Below are positions 54,008 to 62,391 of a DNA stretch of 64,000 nucleotides, piece after piece (positions within the stretch are counted from its first letter, which is position 1; every line of letters begins with the position of its first letter). The stretch comes from Bacteroides timonensis (GTDB lineage: Bacteria; Bacteroidota; Bacteroidia; Bacteroidales; Bacteroidaceae). Both the position numbers and the translations under genes were made by a program. The notes under the pieces were generated by a model. The model was not told the DNA's origin. It searched no databases and was given only the letters and a program-made list of their open reading frames with translations. Location: assembly GCF_000513195.1 (NCBI RefSeq), contig NZ_CBVI010000044.1:1-64000 (forward strand), read 5' to 3'.

Positions 54008-54058
54008 GAGAAAGTTCTGATGTAGTCAAAACTAATCAATGAGAAAGTTTTGAAGTAG
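54008..54058. promoter_or_regulatory. Two 18-bp direct repeats upstream of the second PUL
   Basis: GAGAAAGTTCTGATGTAG (54008-54025) and GAGAAAGTTTTGAAGTAG (54041-54058) differ at two positions and start 33 bases apart, about three helical turns. They end 32 bases before the -7 box, a good position for binding of the neighbouring LuxR-type regulator. Confidence 0.65.
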
Positions 54059-54090
54059 CGTTTTTTTAGGAAACGACCTCATTACACGCA

Positions 54091-54098
54091 TATATTTG
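54091..54098 (+). promoter_or_regulatory. Candidate -7 box of the second PUL
   Basis: TATATTTG fits TAnnTTTG and lies 45 bases before the GH30 start, just downstream of the direct repeats. Confidence 0.6.
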
Positions 54099-54143
54099 CA
54101 GCGGAAAAAAACATTTTGTTAAACCTAATTAAGTCATACTAAC

Positions 54144-55568
54144 ATGAAAAAAGCATCTTATCTATTCACGTGCGTGTTCCTATTCGGTCTGCTCATCAGC
54201 GGCAGTGCATGCGGGTCGGACAACGACGAAGCAAATCCCCCCGAAACACCCGGTGGTGAAAATCCGGAGCCCCCTGTCGGTCTACAAGCCTATATGCTTA
54301 CCACCACTGACACTCGTACCTATGATCTAAAGGAATCTAGGGTGGAATTCGAACCCCAAGCCAGTATGTCACCCAAAAACATTCTGCTGAATCCAGAGCA
54401 GACCTACCAGACCATGCAGGGATTCGGAGCTGCACTCACAGGCTCGTCAGCTTTCTGCCTAAAACTGATGAAACAGGAAGACCGGACAGCCTTCCTTAAA
54501 AAGACCTATTCGCAGACCGAAGGCTACGGAAGTAGCTATGTGCGCATTGCCATCGGCTGCTCCGACTTCTCCTTAAGAGAATATACCTGCTGCGACACAC
54601 CGGGTATAGAGAACTTCGCCCTGACTTCGGAAGAAACAGATTACGTGATACCTATATTAAAGGAAATCATAGCCATCAATCCGAATATCCGCATACTGGC
54701 TTCACCCTGGACCTGCCCCCTATGGATGAAAGACTATCAGAAATACCCTGTCTACCAAAACCGGGAATACACCGCCGGGCAGTTGAAACCCGAATACTAC
54801 GCCGACTATGCCACCTACTTCGTGAAGTGGGTACAAGCATTCCAGGCAGCCGGACTTTCCACCAGAATCTACGCCTACGACCACAACTACAACTACGACA
54901 ACAAAGGCGACCAGAACGGTTATCCCTACCAGATATACAACGATCCCGAAGCTGCCAAGTATCTGGCCGGAGCCGCCTACCATGACTATGGAGGCAACCG
55001 CAGCGAACTGCTCAACGTCTACCAGCGTGCCCCCGAGAAAGACCTGATCTTTACAGAATCTTCCATCGGCACTTGGAATAACGGCCACGACCTGACCAAA
55101 ACCCTCCTTTCCAATATGGAAAGCATCGGTATAGGCACCATCAACAATTATTGCAGCGCAGTGACCATCTGGAACCTGATGCTGGAGACAGACTTCAACG
55201 GAGCCGTACCCAGCAACAACGGCGGGCAACCCAACCGTCCCGGCGGATGCCAAATCTGCTTCGGAGCCGTAGACCTGAACATGAGCGACTTGAAGACCAT
55301 TTACATGAATTCGCACTACTACATGATCTGTCACCTCTCAGCAGTGGTAAAGCCCGATGCTGTACGAATCGGGACAAGCGGATATACCGACAATGACATT
55401 GCCTACAGCGCCTTCAAGAATACAGATGGAAGCTATGCCTTTGTCATCATCAACAAAAGCAGTTCGGCCAAGAGTATCGTGCTCACCGCCCCCGACGCCG
55501 CAGGCAAGAAGCACTCGGCAAACTGCAACTTGCAGCCACGCTCGGTAAACTCTTTCAAATGGAAATAA
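54144..55568 (+). CDS. GH30-like lipoprotein with acid/base segment missing
   Basis: A 474-residue lipoprotein (signal ending ISGSACGSD) with a Pro/Gly/Glu linker, then a GH30 TIM-barrel at about 60-390 and a beta-sandwich at the end. GH30 motifs are clear: MQGFGAALTGSSAF near 91, ASPWTCPLWMKD near 186, YAYDHNYNYD near 243, and the nucleophile Glu305 in LIFTESSIGTW. The region that normally lies between the helix ending in VKWVQAF and the strand GLSTRIY, and that carries the acid/base Glu in an NEP motif, is absent: residue 233 runs straight into QAAGLSTRIY. About 35-45 residues appear to be lost in frame. GH30_3 relatives are endo-beta-1,6-glucanases. As it stands the protein may be a weak enzyme or a glycan binder. 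Confidence 0.88.
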   Translation: MKKASYLFTCVFLFGLLISGSACGSDNDEANPPETPGGENPEPPVGLQAYMLTTTDTRTYDLKESRVEFEPQASMSPKNILLNPEQTYQTMQGFGAALTGSSAFCLKLMKQEDRTAFLKKTYSQTEGYGSSYVRIAIGCSDFSLREYTCCDTPGIENFALTSEETDYVIPILKEIIAINPNIRILASPWTCPLWMKDYQKYPVYQNREYTAGQLKPEYYADYATYFVKWVQAFQAAGLSTRIYAYDHNYNYDNKGDQNGYPYQIYNDPEAAKYLAGAAYHDYGGNRSELLNVYQRAPEKDLIFTESSIGTWNNGHDLTKTLLSNMESIGIGTINNYCSAVTIWNLMLETDFNGAVPSNNGGQPNRPGGCQICFGAVDLNMSDLKTIYMNSHYYMICHLSAVVKPDAVRIGTSGYTDNDIAYSAFKNTDGSYAFVIINKSSSAKSIVLTAPDAAGKKHSANCNLQPRSVNSFKWK

Positions 55569-55620
55569 CAGAGACTTAAATATAATACATCACTTTTTTT
55601 TAATTTTAAATTTATAGATT

Positions 55621-57018
55621 ATGAGAAATCGATTTTTGCTCGGCATGATGGCACTCAGCCTTATCGGCATGACATCGTGCAAAGATGAGATTGACCAGTT
55701 CGATGATCACGGCAGCTCGACTATCGTATCCTTTGTAGGCAGTGAAAAAGCTTACATGGGCGATAGCATCACCTTCGACTTCGAGGTGAAAAGCGGAGGC
55801 GTGAAAATCAACCAGGCCAAGGTTCAACTCTACTATGGAGAAGAAATGGTATCCGAAGCCTTCTACAGCCTGAAAGCTGATGGAAAGTACAGCGGAAAAG
55901 TACTGGCCCCCTACCAGAGAAACACACCCGACGGAGATGCAAAGGTTATCTTGCGCATCCAGAACGAGCGTTTCAGCAACGACAGCAAAGAAATGACCGT
56001 TGCCATCGAACGACCCAAGTACCAAACATTAAAGTTGGTGGCTGCCAATGGCAAAGAATACACCATGACTCCTGTTCCCGGCAAAGAGTATGAATACAAA
56101 GCACGTGAAGCTTTCCCGGCCGACATGGAAGCATCTATCATAGCACCGGCCTATTCTGACGGGACAGACAACCCCTACCTGCAAGGCAACAAATTGCAAT
56201 TCGGTATGGACAATGGCAAGATAGCCCTCAATGCCCCCAAAGGTATTGGCTTCGAAACCACAGGCTATGATGAAGACGGCAAGTATGAAATCACATTCAA
56301 CACCCTGACTTTTGAAGGTGCCCCATTCCCGAAATTCGGTATACGCTTCGACACACAGAACAAGTTTATGGAATTCGACGGATCGGGCAATGTATTCTAT
56401 GTTGAAACCGAATTCAAGAAGGACGACATCATCAAAATCAGCGGCATCAAAGAAGAGTATGCCGAACTTTGGAAGAACCCCACCTGGTTCGACCTCGTAG
56501 ATGGAGACGAAACTCTGCTCCACTTCCGCGGAAGAGACGGTAAGTACAAACTCACGCTGGATAAAGGTATGAAAGCAATCATGATGGAACAGTTGGAAAA
56601 CGCTTCTTCATCAAGCACACAGAATGCCACTGCCATGTGGGTGATTGGTAACGATAAGATAGGATTCCCATCATACGCTCAGAACAACATTAACTGGAAC
56701 ACGGGCAAAGCATTCAACCTGGTTCCGCTCACCGACACCAAGTATGAACTGATAATGCTTGTAGGACAAAACGTAAATGGCGTCAACTTCAAGTTCTTCG
56801 GACAGAAAGGATGGGGATTGGAATGGAAAGGCCCCGGAGCATATAGTGCAAAAGAAGGTGGCAACTATATCAAATACGCCAGTGACGGTAACTTCAACGC
56901 CAACGATACTTGGCCATCCGGCAAATACATGGTGATGACTGTAGAAACCAGCACCAATCCGAACGGACTCTGGATAAAAGCCTTAGACGAACTCCCCTTA
57001 TACGAAATGGGCGAATGA
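55621..57018 (+). CDS. Surface glycan-binding lipoprotein (SusE/F position)
   Basis: A 465-residue lipoprotein with signal ending IGMTSCKDE. The N-terminal domain (about 30-125) is Ig-like with a VGSEKAYMGDSITFDFEVKSGG strand pattern, as in DUF5016-type domains of PUL proteins. The middle and C-terminal parts are beta-rich, with several exposed aromatics (GWGLEWKGPGAYS, TWPSGKYMVMTVET). I do not recognise a catalytic motif. Lying between the GH30 and susC genes, it most likely binds the polysaccharide at the cell surface. Co-transcribed with its neighbours (52- and 42-base gaps). Confidence 0.78.
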   Translation: MRNRFLLGMMALSLIGMTSCKDEIDQFDDHGSSTIVSFVGSEKAYMGDSITFDFEVKSGGVKINQAKVQLYYGEEMVSEAFYSLKADGKYSGKVLAPYQRNTPDGDAKVILRIQNERFSNDSKEMTVAIERPKYQTLKLVAANGKEYTMTPVPGKEYEYKAREAFPADMEASIIAPAYSDGTDNPYLQGNKLQFGMDNGKIALNAPKGIGFETTGYDEDGKYEITFNTLTFEGAPFPKFGIRFDTQNKFMEFDGSGNVFYVETEFKKDDIIKISGIKEEYAELWKNPTWFDLVDGDETLLHFRGRDGKYKLTLDKGMKAIMMEQLENASSSSTQNATAMWVIGNDKIGFPSYAQNNINWNTGKAFNLVPLTDTKYELIMLVGQNVNGVNFKFFGQKGWGLEWKGPGAYSAKEGGNYIKYASDGNFNANDTWPSGKYMVMTVETSTNPNGLWIKALDELPLYEMGE

Positions 57019-57060
57019 CCAACTTTCTTAAAGTATAGATAAACAATTAAGTATAGATAT

Positions 57061-60000
57061 ATGAAAAAAAGATATTATATAGCAGCTATGTTTGCCCTTG
57101 GTTTGGTAGCACAACCTGCCACTCTACGTGCCAGCGCTGCTGACGAAGCCAACGGTATTGAAGCCGTACAGCAACAAAAACAACGCATCAGCGGTTTGTT
57201 GACCGATTCCAATGGTGACCCCATTATTGGTGCCACCGTCAGGGTGCAAGGTACCACCAACCGCGGTGTCATCAGTGACGTCGAGGGGCGATACTCCATC
57301 GAAGCAGCTCCCGGCGAAGTACTGGAATTCAGCTATATCGGATTCGTTAGTGTAGATCACAGAGTGAAAGCCGATGAAACCACTTTTAACCTCCGAATGG
57401 AGATGGATGCCATCGCTACGGAAGAAGTAGTGGTTGTGGGTTACGGTAAGCAAAAGAAAGAGAGTGTAGTAAGCTCCATGTCAACCGTAGGACCGGCTCA
57501 ATTGAGCGTAAAGAGCGCCAACCTTACCAACAACATCGCTGGTAAGCTATCCGGTCTGATTGCCGTACAGCGTTCGGGTGAACCGGGTTGGGACGATGCT
57601 CAGTTCTTTATCCGCGGTATCAGCTCGTATGCCGGTGGAACAGACCCGCTGGTACTGGTAGACGGTGTGCCCCGTAAAATGAATGACATTGACGTAGATG
57701 AAATCGAGACATTCTCTATTCTGAAGGATGCCGCCGCAACAGCCGTATATGGTGCCGAAGGTGCTAACGGTGTAGTATTGATTACTTCCAAACGTGGTAA
57801 ATCACAGAAGACTGTTGTCAGCATGTCGGCCGAATACGGCTACTCCACACCGCTCCGCTTGCCCAACCTCATGAGTTCTTACGACTATTTGAGCTTATAC
57901 AACGAAGCAGACTGGAACAGCAACGGCAACCCGCGCGCCAACTACACAGCACCGGTGAGCGACGCTGACCTAGAAAAATACCGCAACGGCGTAGACCCCG
58001 ACCTCTATCCGGATGCAGACTGGATGAGCATGTTGCGCGACCACACCAGCAGCCAACGTTATACCATCAACTTCCGTGGTGGCGGCGACCGCGTACGCTT
58101 CTTCGTATCGGGTGCCTACTATACGCAAGACGGTGTGTACAAGGAGAAGAAGAACGCCGACTACGATTCAAACATCAGCTTCGACCGCTACAACCTGCGT
58201 TCCAATATCGACTTCGAACTGAGTAAAACCACCCGTATGTCTGTGGATATGTCCGGACAGTACATCAACCGTACGGCTCCCTCCAAAACGGCCGGTGACA
58301 TCTTCGGTGGTATGACATTGCAACCTGTGCACCTCTATCCGCAGATCTACTCGGACGGTTCAGCCGCACAACACCCCAACTATGACAATTCAGGCCTCCG
58401 TCAGAATCCTTACAACTTCCTCTACTTCAGTGGATACAGTAAGAGTTGGGATGCCACATTCCAAAGCAAGGTATTGTTGGAACAAGACCTGGACTTCATC
58501 ACGAAGGGACTCTCTATAAGAGGTAGCGTCAGTTTCGATGCCAACTCCAACCAGTATGTCAACCGTACAATGTCCCCCGCTACCTTTACTGCTACCGGAC
58601 GCGATGCCGATGGCAACCTGATATTCAAGTCATTGGAAGCAGGTTCTGCATTGAGTAACCCCTCAAGTGGTTCATCCGGCGGTAACAAAAAGATCTACAT
58701 TGAGGCATCCCTCAACTACAAGCGTAACTTTAACGACAAGCACGATGTTACAGGCTTACTGCTATACAACCAAAAGGAAACCCAGAACCAGAACGCTGGT
58801 GGCCTCAACCTGCTTCCTTATCGTAAACAGAGCATCGTAGGTCGTGGTTCTTATACTTACGACAACCGTTACACCATCGAAGGTAGCTTCGGTATGACAG
58901 GTAGTGAGAACTTCGCCCCGGGTCACCGTTGGGGTATCTTCCCCGCTGTGGGTGGAGCCTGGTATGTAAGCCACGAAAAGTTCTTTGAACCTGTACAGAA
59001 AGTAATCAGTACCTTGAAACTGCGTGCATCCTATGGACGTACCGGTAACGACCAGTTGGGCAATACCCGTTTCCCCTACCAGGAAGCAATGAACACCGAT
59101 GCCGGCGGCCTCAACCTGGGTATATCAGGCATATCAAACGGTAATGCACAGAACTGGTTCGGCGGATTGAGCGAAAACCGCGCCTACTACGCCAACCTGC
59201 GTTGGGAGATTGAGGACAAAACCAACTTCGGTTTCGACCTCGGTCTGTTGAACGGACAGTTAGACCTCTCTATGGACTACTTCTCCAACCGTCGTAAGGA
59301 CATCCTGATTACCCGTAACACGGTTCCCTCAATGAGCGGTCTGCAATCCAACCCTACCCAGAACTATGGTATCGTAAGCAACAAGGGTGTTGACGGAAGT
59401 TTGACTTTCAAGCAACATGTAGGCAATCTGAATCTGACGTTCCGTGCCAACTACACGTATGCGAAGAACAAGATTGTGGAAACGGATGAAATCAGACATA
59501 AATACAGCTACCAGGATCTCACGGGTATGTCATTGTGGACTCCTTTCCTCTACATCGCCGACGGGCTCTATACACCCGATGATTTCAACATCACTATAGA
59601 TCCTGTGAGCGGTGCCGAAAGCTACCAACTGAAATCCGGTGTAGCCGATCCGGGAGCAGCCGTAGCACCCGGTGACATCAAGTACCGCGACTTGAACAAT
59701 GACGGTGTCATCAACGACGATGACAAAACCTACCATAACGGTCATCTGGACAAGACCCCGCGCAGCGTATATGGTCTTTCGCTGAACGCTGAATGGAAAG
59801 GATTCTTCGCCGGTATCTTCTTCCAAGGTGTAACGGGTTGTTCCATCAACCTGATGAGCAAGGCATCCAACTTCATGCCGTTCAATCAAGGCAAGGACGC
59901 TTCTTCGGCACGTATGGAGGCTATGAGCCGCTGGAAGGCATCCGACCCCTACAACGACAACGTGCTTTACCCACGCCTGCGCAACAATACCTTTGCACAC

Positions 60001-60255
60001 AACCTGCAACCGAGCACCTGGTGGTATCGTGACGCAAGTTTCCTCCGCCTAAAGAACGTAGAATTCGGTTACCAGTTCAACAAGAAGCAACTGAAGTCAC
60101 TGCGCCTCACCAACCTTCGTCTCTACGTACAAGGTGCCAACCTGAAAACCTGGGACGACGTGAAATATTGGGATCCGGAACTGGGTGATGCAAACTCAGG
60201 TGCCAAATATCCTATCTCCAGCACTTGGACCTTTGGAGCAGAAGTTACATTCTAA
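57061..60255 (+). CDS. SusC-like TonB-dependent outer-membrane transporter (second PUL)
   Basis: A 1064-residue transporter. Signal peptide about 1-27, carboxypeptidase-D-like domain at about 42-120 (ISGLLTDSNGDPIIGATVRVQGT), TonB box EEVVVVGYG near 122, plug domain ending ILKDAAATAVYGAEGANGVVLI near 235, and a barrel to the C-terminal STWTFGAEVTF. It imports oligosaccharides generated at the surface. The SusD partner begins 20 bases downstream. Intact and of normal length. Confidence 0.97.
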   Translation: MKKRYYIAAMFALGLVAQPATLRASAADEANGIEAVQQQKQRISGLLTDSNGDPIIGATVRVQGTTNRGVISDVEGRYSIEAAPGEVLEFSYIGFVSVDHRVKADETTFNLRMEMDAIATEEVVVVGYGKQKKESVVSSMSTVGPAQLSVKSANLTNNIAGKLSGLIAVQRSGEPGWDDAQFFIRGISSYAGGTDPLVLVDGVPRKMNDIDVDEIETFSILKDAAATAVYGAEGANGVVLITSKRGKSQKTVVSMSAEYGYSTPLRLPNLMSSYDYLSLYNEADWNSNGNPRANYTAPVSDADLEKYRNGVDPDLYPDADWMSMLRDHTSSQRYTINFRGGGDRVRFFVSGAYYTQDGVYKEKKNADYDSNISFDRYNLRSNIDFELSKTTRMSVDMSGQYINRTAPSKTAGDIFGGMTLQPVHLYPQIYSDGSAAQHPNYDNSGLRQNPYNFLYFSGYSKSWDATFQSKVLLEQDLDFITKGLSIRGSVSFDANSNQYVNRTMSPATFTATGRDADGNLIFKSLEAGSALSNPSSGSSGGNKKIYIEASLNYKRNFNDKHDVTGLLLYNQKETQNQNAGGLNLLPYRKQSIVGRGSYTYDNRYTIEGSFGMTGSENFAPGHRWGIFPAVGGAWYVSHEKFFEPVQKVISTLKLRASYGRTGNDQLGNTRFPYQEAMNTDAGGLNLGISGISNGNAQNWFGGLSENRAYYANLRWEIEDKTNFGFDLGLLNGQLDLSMDYFSNRRKDILITRNTVPSMSGLQSNPTQNYGIVSNKGVDGSLTFKQHVGNLNLTFRANYTYAKNKIVETDEIRHKYSYQDLTGMSLWTPFLYIADGLYTPDDFNITIDPVSGAESYQLKSGVADPGAAVAPGDIKYRDLNNDGVINDDDKTYHNGHLDKTPRSVYGLSLNAEWKGFFAGIFFQGVTGCSINLMSKASNFMPFNQGKDASSARMEAMSRWKASDPYNDNVLYPRLRNNTFAHNLQPSTWWYRDASFLRLKNVEFGYQFNKKQLKSLRLTNLRLYVQGANLKTWDDVKYWDPELGDANSGAKYPISSTWTFGAEVTF

Positions 60256-60275
60256 ACATCTAATTAATAAACGAT

Positions 60276-62252
60276 ATGAAACTGAAAAATTTACTATACG
60301 CAACCGTCGGCTCTGCCGTCCTTGCATTCAGCACAGCATCTTGTTCAGACTATCTCGACATATCAGGCGAATTCAACGCCAGCCTGGGAGTCGATCAAGT
60401 TTGGGACAATGCAACCTATACCCGAAACTGGTACGGAGTCATCTACCGCAATCTGATGGAATATTCAGAAACCGGTTCGGAAGTCAACGCTTTCAAAAAC
60501 CCATGGTCAAACCTCTGCGGTGAAATCGCATCGGAAAAAGCCAGTTCACGCGACGTCATGATGGCAGGCTTTACGGCAGCCAGCGGAAGTTATCACCGTT
60601 GGGCCACTTTCTACAAAGACATACGCCAAGCCATGATTTTCATTGAACGCGCCCACGACGGAGGTGTAGGTGACCCCAGCAGTACCAACAAGCTGACAGC
60701 CGAGGAAATAGCCCGCATGAAGGATGAATGTCGGTTCATGATTGCCTATTATTACTTCTCTATGTTCGAGCTTTACGGCCCTGCCTGTATCGTGACGGAG
60801 ATAGACGATGCTGCCGAACCGCACGTGACGGATTATGACCGTGCCACGGTGGACGAAATGGTGAACTACATTGACGGCATATTGGCCCCTCTCTGCGACC
60901 CCGCACAGTCCAAACTGCCCGAATCAGTCATCACGTCATACGCAGACGGTGCATACAATTTCAACACCAATGAAGTGGTACGCCCCACCATCGTAGTGGC
61001 CAAAGCACTGCGTGCCAAGTTGTGGATGTATGCCGCCTCCAAACTGTTCAACGGCGGCGACGGTTCCGAATACTACCAGGGATTGCAGAAACTGCAAAAC
61101 TCCAAAGGCGAGTACATCTTCCCGCAGAGCAAGGACCCGCAGAAATGGGTGACTGCCAGAGACCGTGTTAAGGACTTGATAGATTATGCCGAAGCACAAC
61201 ACCACGCCCTCTACCGCGTGATGGCAAACGGAGTGGAGCAACCCGACCGTTCGGTATACAACCTCTTCCAGGTGTATAATGAAGAAATCCTGTGGTGCAG
61301 TACCAACAACAGTTACTCTGACCAGTACAAGATGGAGAAACGTACCAACCCGCGTGATGTAAACTCATGCTATGGCACTATCGGCCCGTCTCAAGACGCT
61401 GTAGATATGTTCTTCATGGGCAATGGACTCGATATCGATGATCCGAACAGTGGTTACGATGAAACCGGATTCAGCGCTGTAGAAAACCGTTGCTATGACC
61501 CCGACTATAAAGATAAGAAGACGGATCAGAATGTCTCCAATATGTACGCCAACCGTGAACCGCGTTTCTACGCAAGCGTGGTATACCAGGGAAGAAGCTG
61601 GTTCAAGAAATGGATGAACGGTAATCCTAACTACACCGTAGACTTCTCGGCAGGTGGCGGAAACGACCTCTCCAACGGTGACAACGTGAAAAGCGGCTAT
61701 ATGCTGGGCAAATTCAAGAACCGTACTGTGAACCATGCCAGCGGTGATACACAGAGTTGGAAACGTGTTTCCATCATCTACCGTTTGGCCGAGTTCTACC
61801 TGTTCTATGCCGAAGCACTCAATGAAATAGATCCGGGCAATGCGGACATCATCAAGTATATCGACATAGTACGCGAACGTGCAGGTATCCCAGGCTACCA
61901 GACTATGAACGATAACGGCATAAAGACCGGTGTAATAGGCAATTACGACAAACAGTTCGATGCCATCCAACACGAGCGCTACGTAGAACTCTATTGTGAA
62001 GGACAACGCTACTTTGACGTTCGCCGCTGGATGGTCTGCGGTGACGAAGGCAGAATAGGTTGCGACCAGACACGCTTCTACGGAATGAATATGAAGGGCT
62101 CGAAAGATAAAGCTCCGGGCGAACCTACCTCCTACTATACGCGTACGAAGCTGGAAAACCGCCAATGGACAGACAAGCTCTATCTCTATCCTATTCATCA
62201 GAATGTGATAGAACTGGCCGAAGGACGTATTCCGCAGAACTATGGTTGGTAA
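60276..62252 (+). CDS. SusD-like glycan-binding lipoprotein (second PUL)
   Basis: A 658-residue SusD homologue with lipoprotein signal ending STASCSDYLDI. It is somewhat longer than the first SusD. TPR-like helices and the C-terminal RagB/SusD region are readable (VSIIYRLAEFYLFYAEALNE near 500 and QHERYVELYCEGQRYFDVRRWM near 565). It forms the outer lid of the SusC transporter upstream. A terminator-like hairpin follows, before the GH2 gene. Confidence 0.96.
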   Translation: MKLKNLLYATVGSAVLAFSTASCSDYLDISGEFNASLGVDQVWDNATYTRNWYGVIYRNLMEYSETGSEVNAFKNPWSNLCGEIASEKASSRDVMMAGFTAASGSYHRWATFYKDIRQAMIFIERAHDGGVGDPSSTNKLTAEEIARMKDECRFMIAYYYFSMFELYGPACIVTEIDDAAEPHVTDYDRATVDEMVNYIDGILAPLCDPAQSKLPESVITSYADGAYNFNTNEVVRPTIVVAKALRAKLWMYAASKLFNGGDGSEYYQGLQKLQNSKGEYIFPQSKDPQKWVTARDRVKDLIDYAEAQHHALYRVMANGVEQPDRSVYNLFQVYNEEILWCSTNNSYSDQYKMEKRTNPRDVNSCYGTIGPSQDAVDMFFMGNGLDIDDPNSGYDETGFSAVENRCYDPDYKDKKTDQNVSNMYANREPRFYASVVYQGRSWFKKWMNGNPNYTVDFSAGGGNDLSNGDNVKSGYMLGKFKNRTVNHASGDTQSWKRVSIIYRLAEFYLFYAEALNEIDPGNADIIKYIDIVRERAGIPGYQTMNDNGIKTGVIGNYDKQFDAIQHERYVELYCEGQRYFDVRRWMVCGDEGRIGCDQTRFYGMNMKGSKDKAPGEPTSYYTRTKLENRQWTDKLYLYPIHQNVIELAEGRIPQNYGW

Positions 62253-62314
62253 AGAAAAGACAGTTTTTTGATTGGTTTTCAAAGGATATAAGTAGAAAGA
62301 TTGAATGAAGGTTT

Positions 62315-62364
62315 GGAGGCAGCAACTGGCATAACCGGCCTGGTTACTGCCTCCTTTCTTTCTC
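62315..62364 (+). terminator. Terminator-like hairpin between susD and the GH2 gene
   Basis: GGAGGCAGCAAC (62315-62326) pairs with GTTACTGCCTCC (62343-62354) with one mismatch, followed by TTTCTTTCTC. It occupies the same functional place as the hairpin at 29221-29285 in the first PUL. Confidence 0.75.
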
Positions 62365-62391
62365 AGCTAACAAATCAACAATAAATATACC

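Noticed and set aside
61365..62282. A 305-codon open frame opposite the second SusD
   Set aside because: It is a shadow of a well-supported SusD gene with no family signature of its own.
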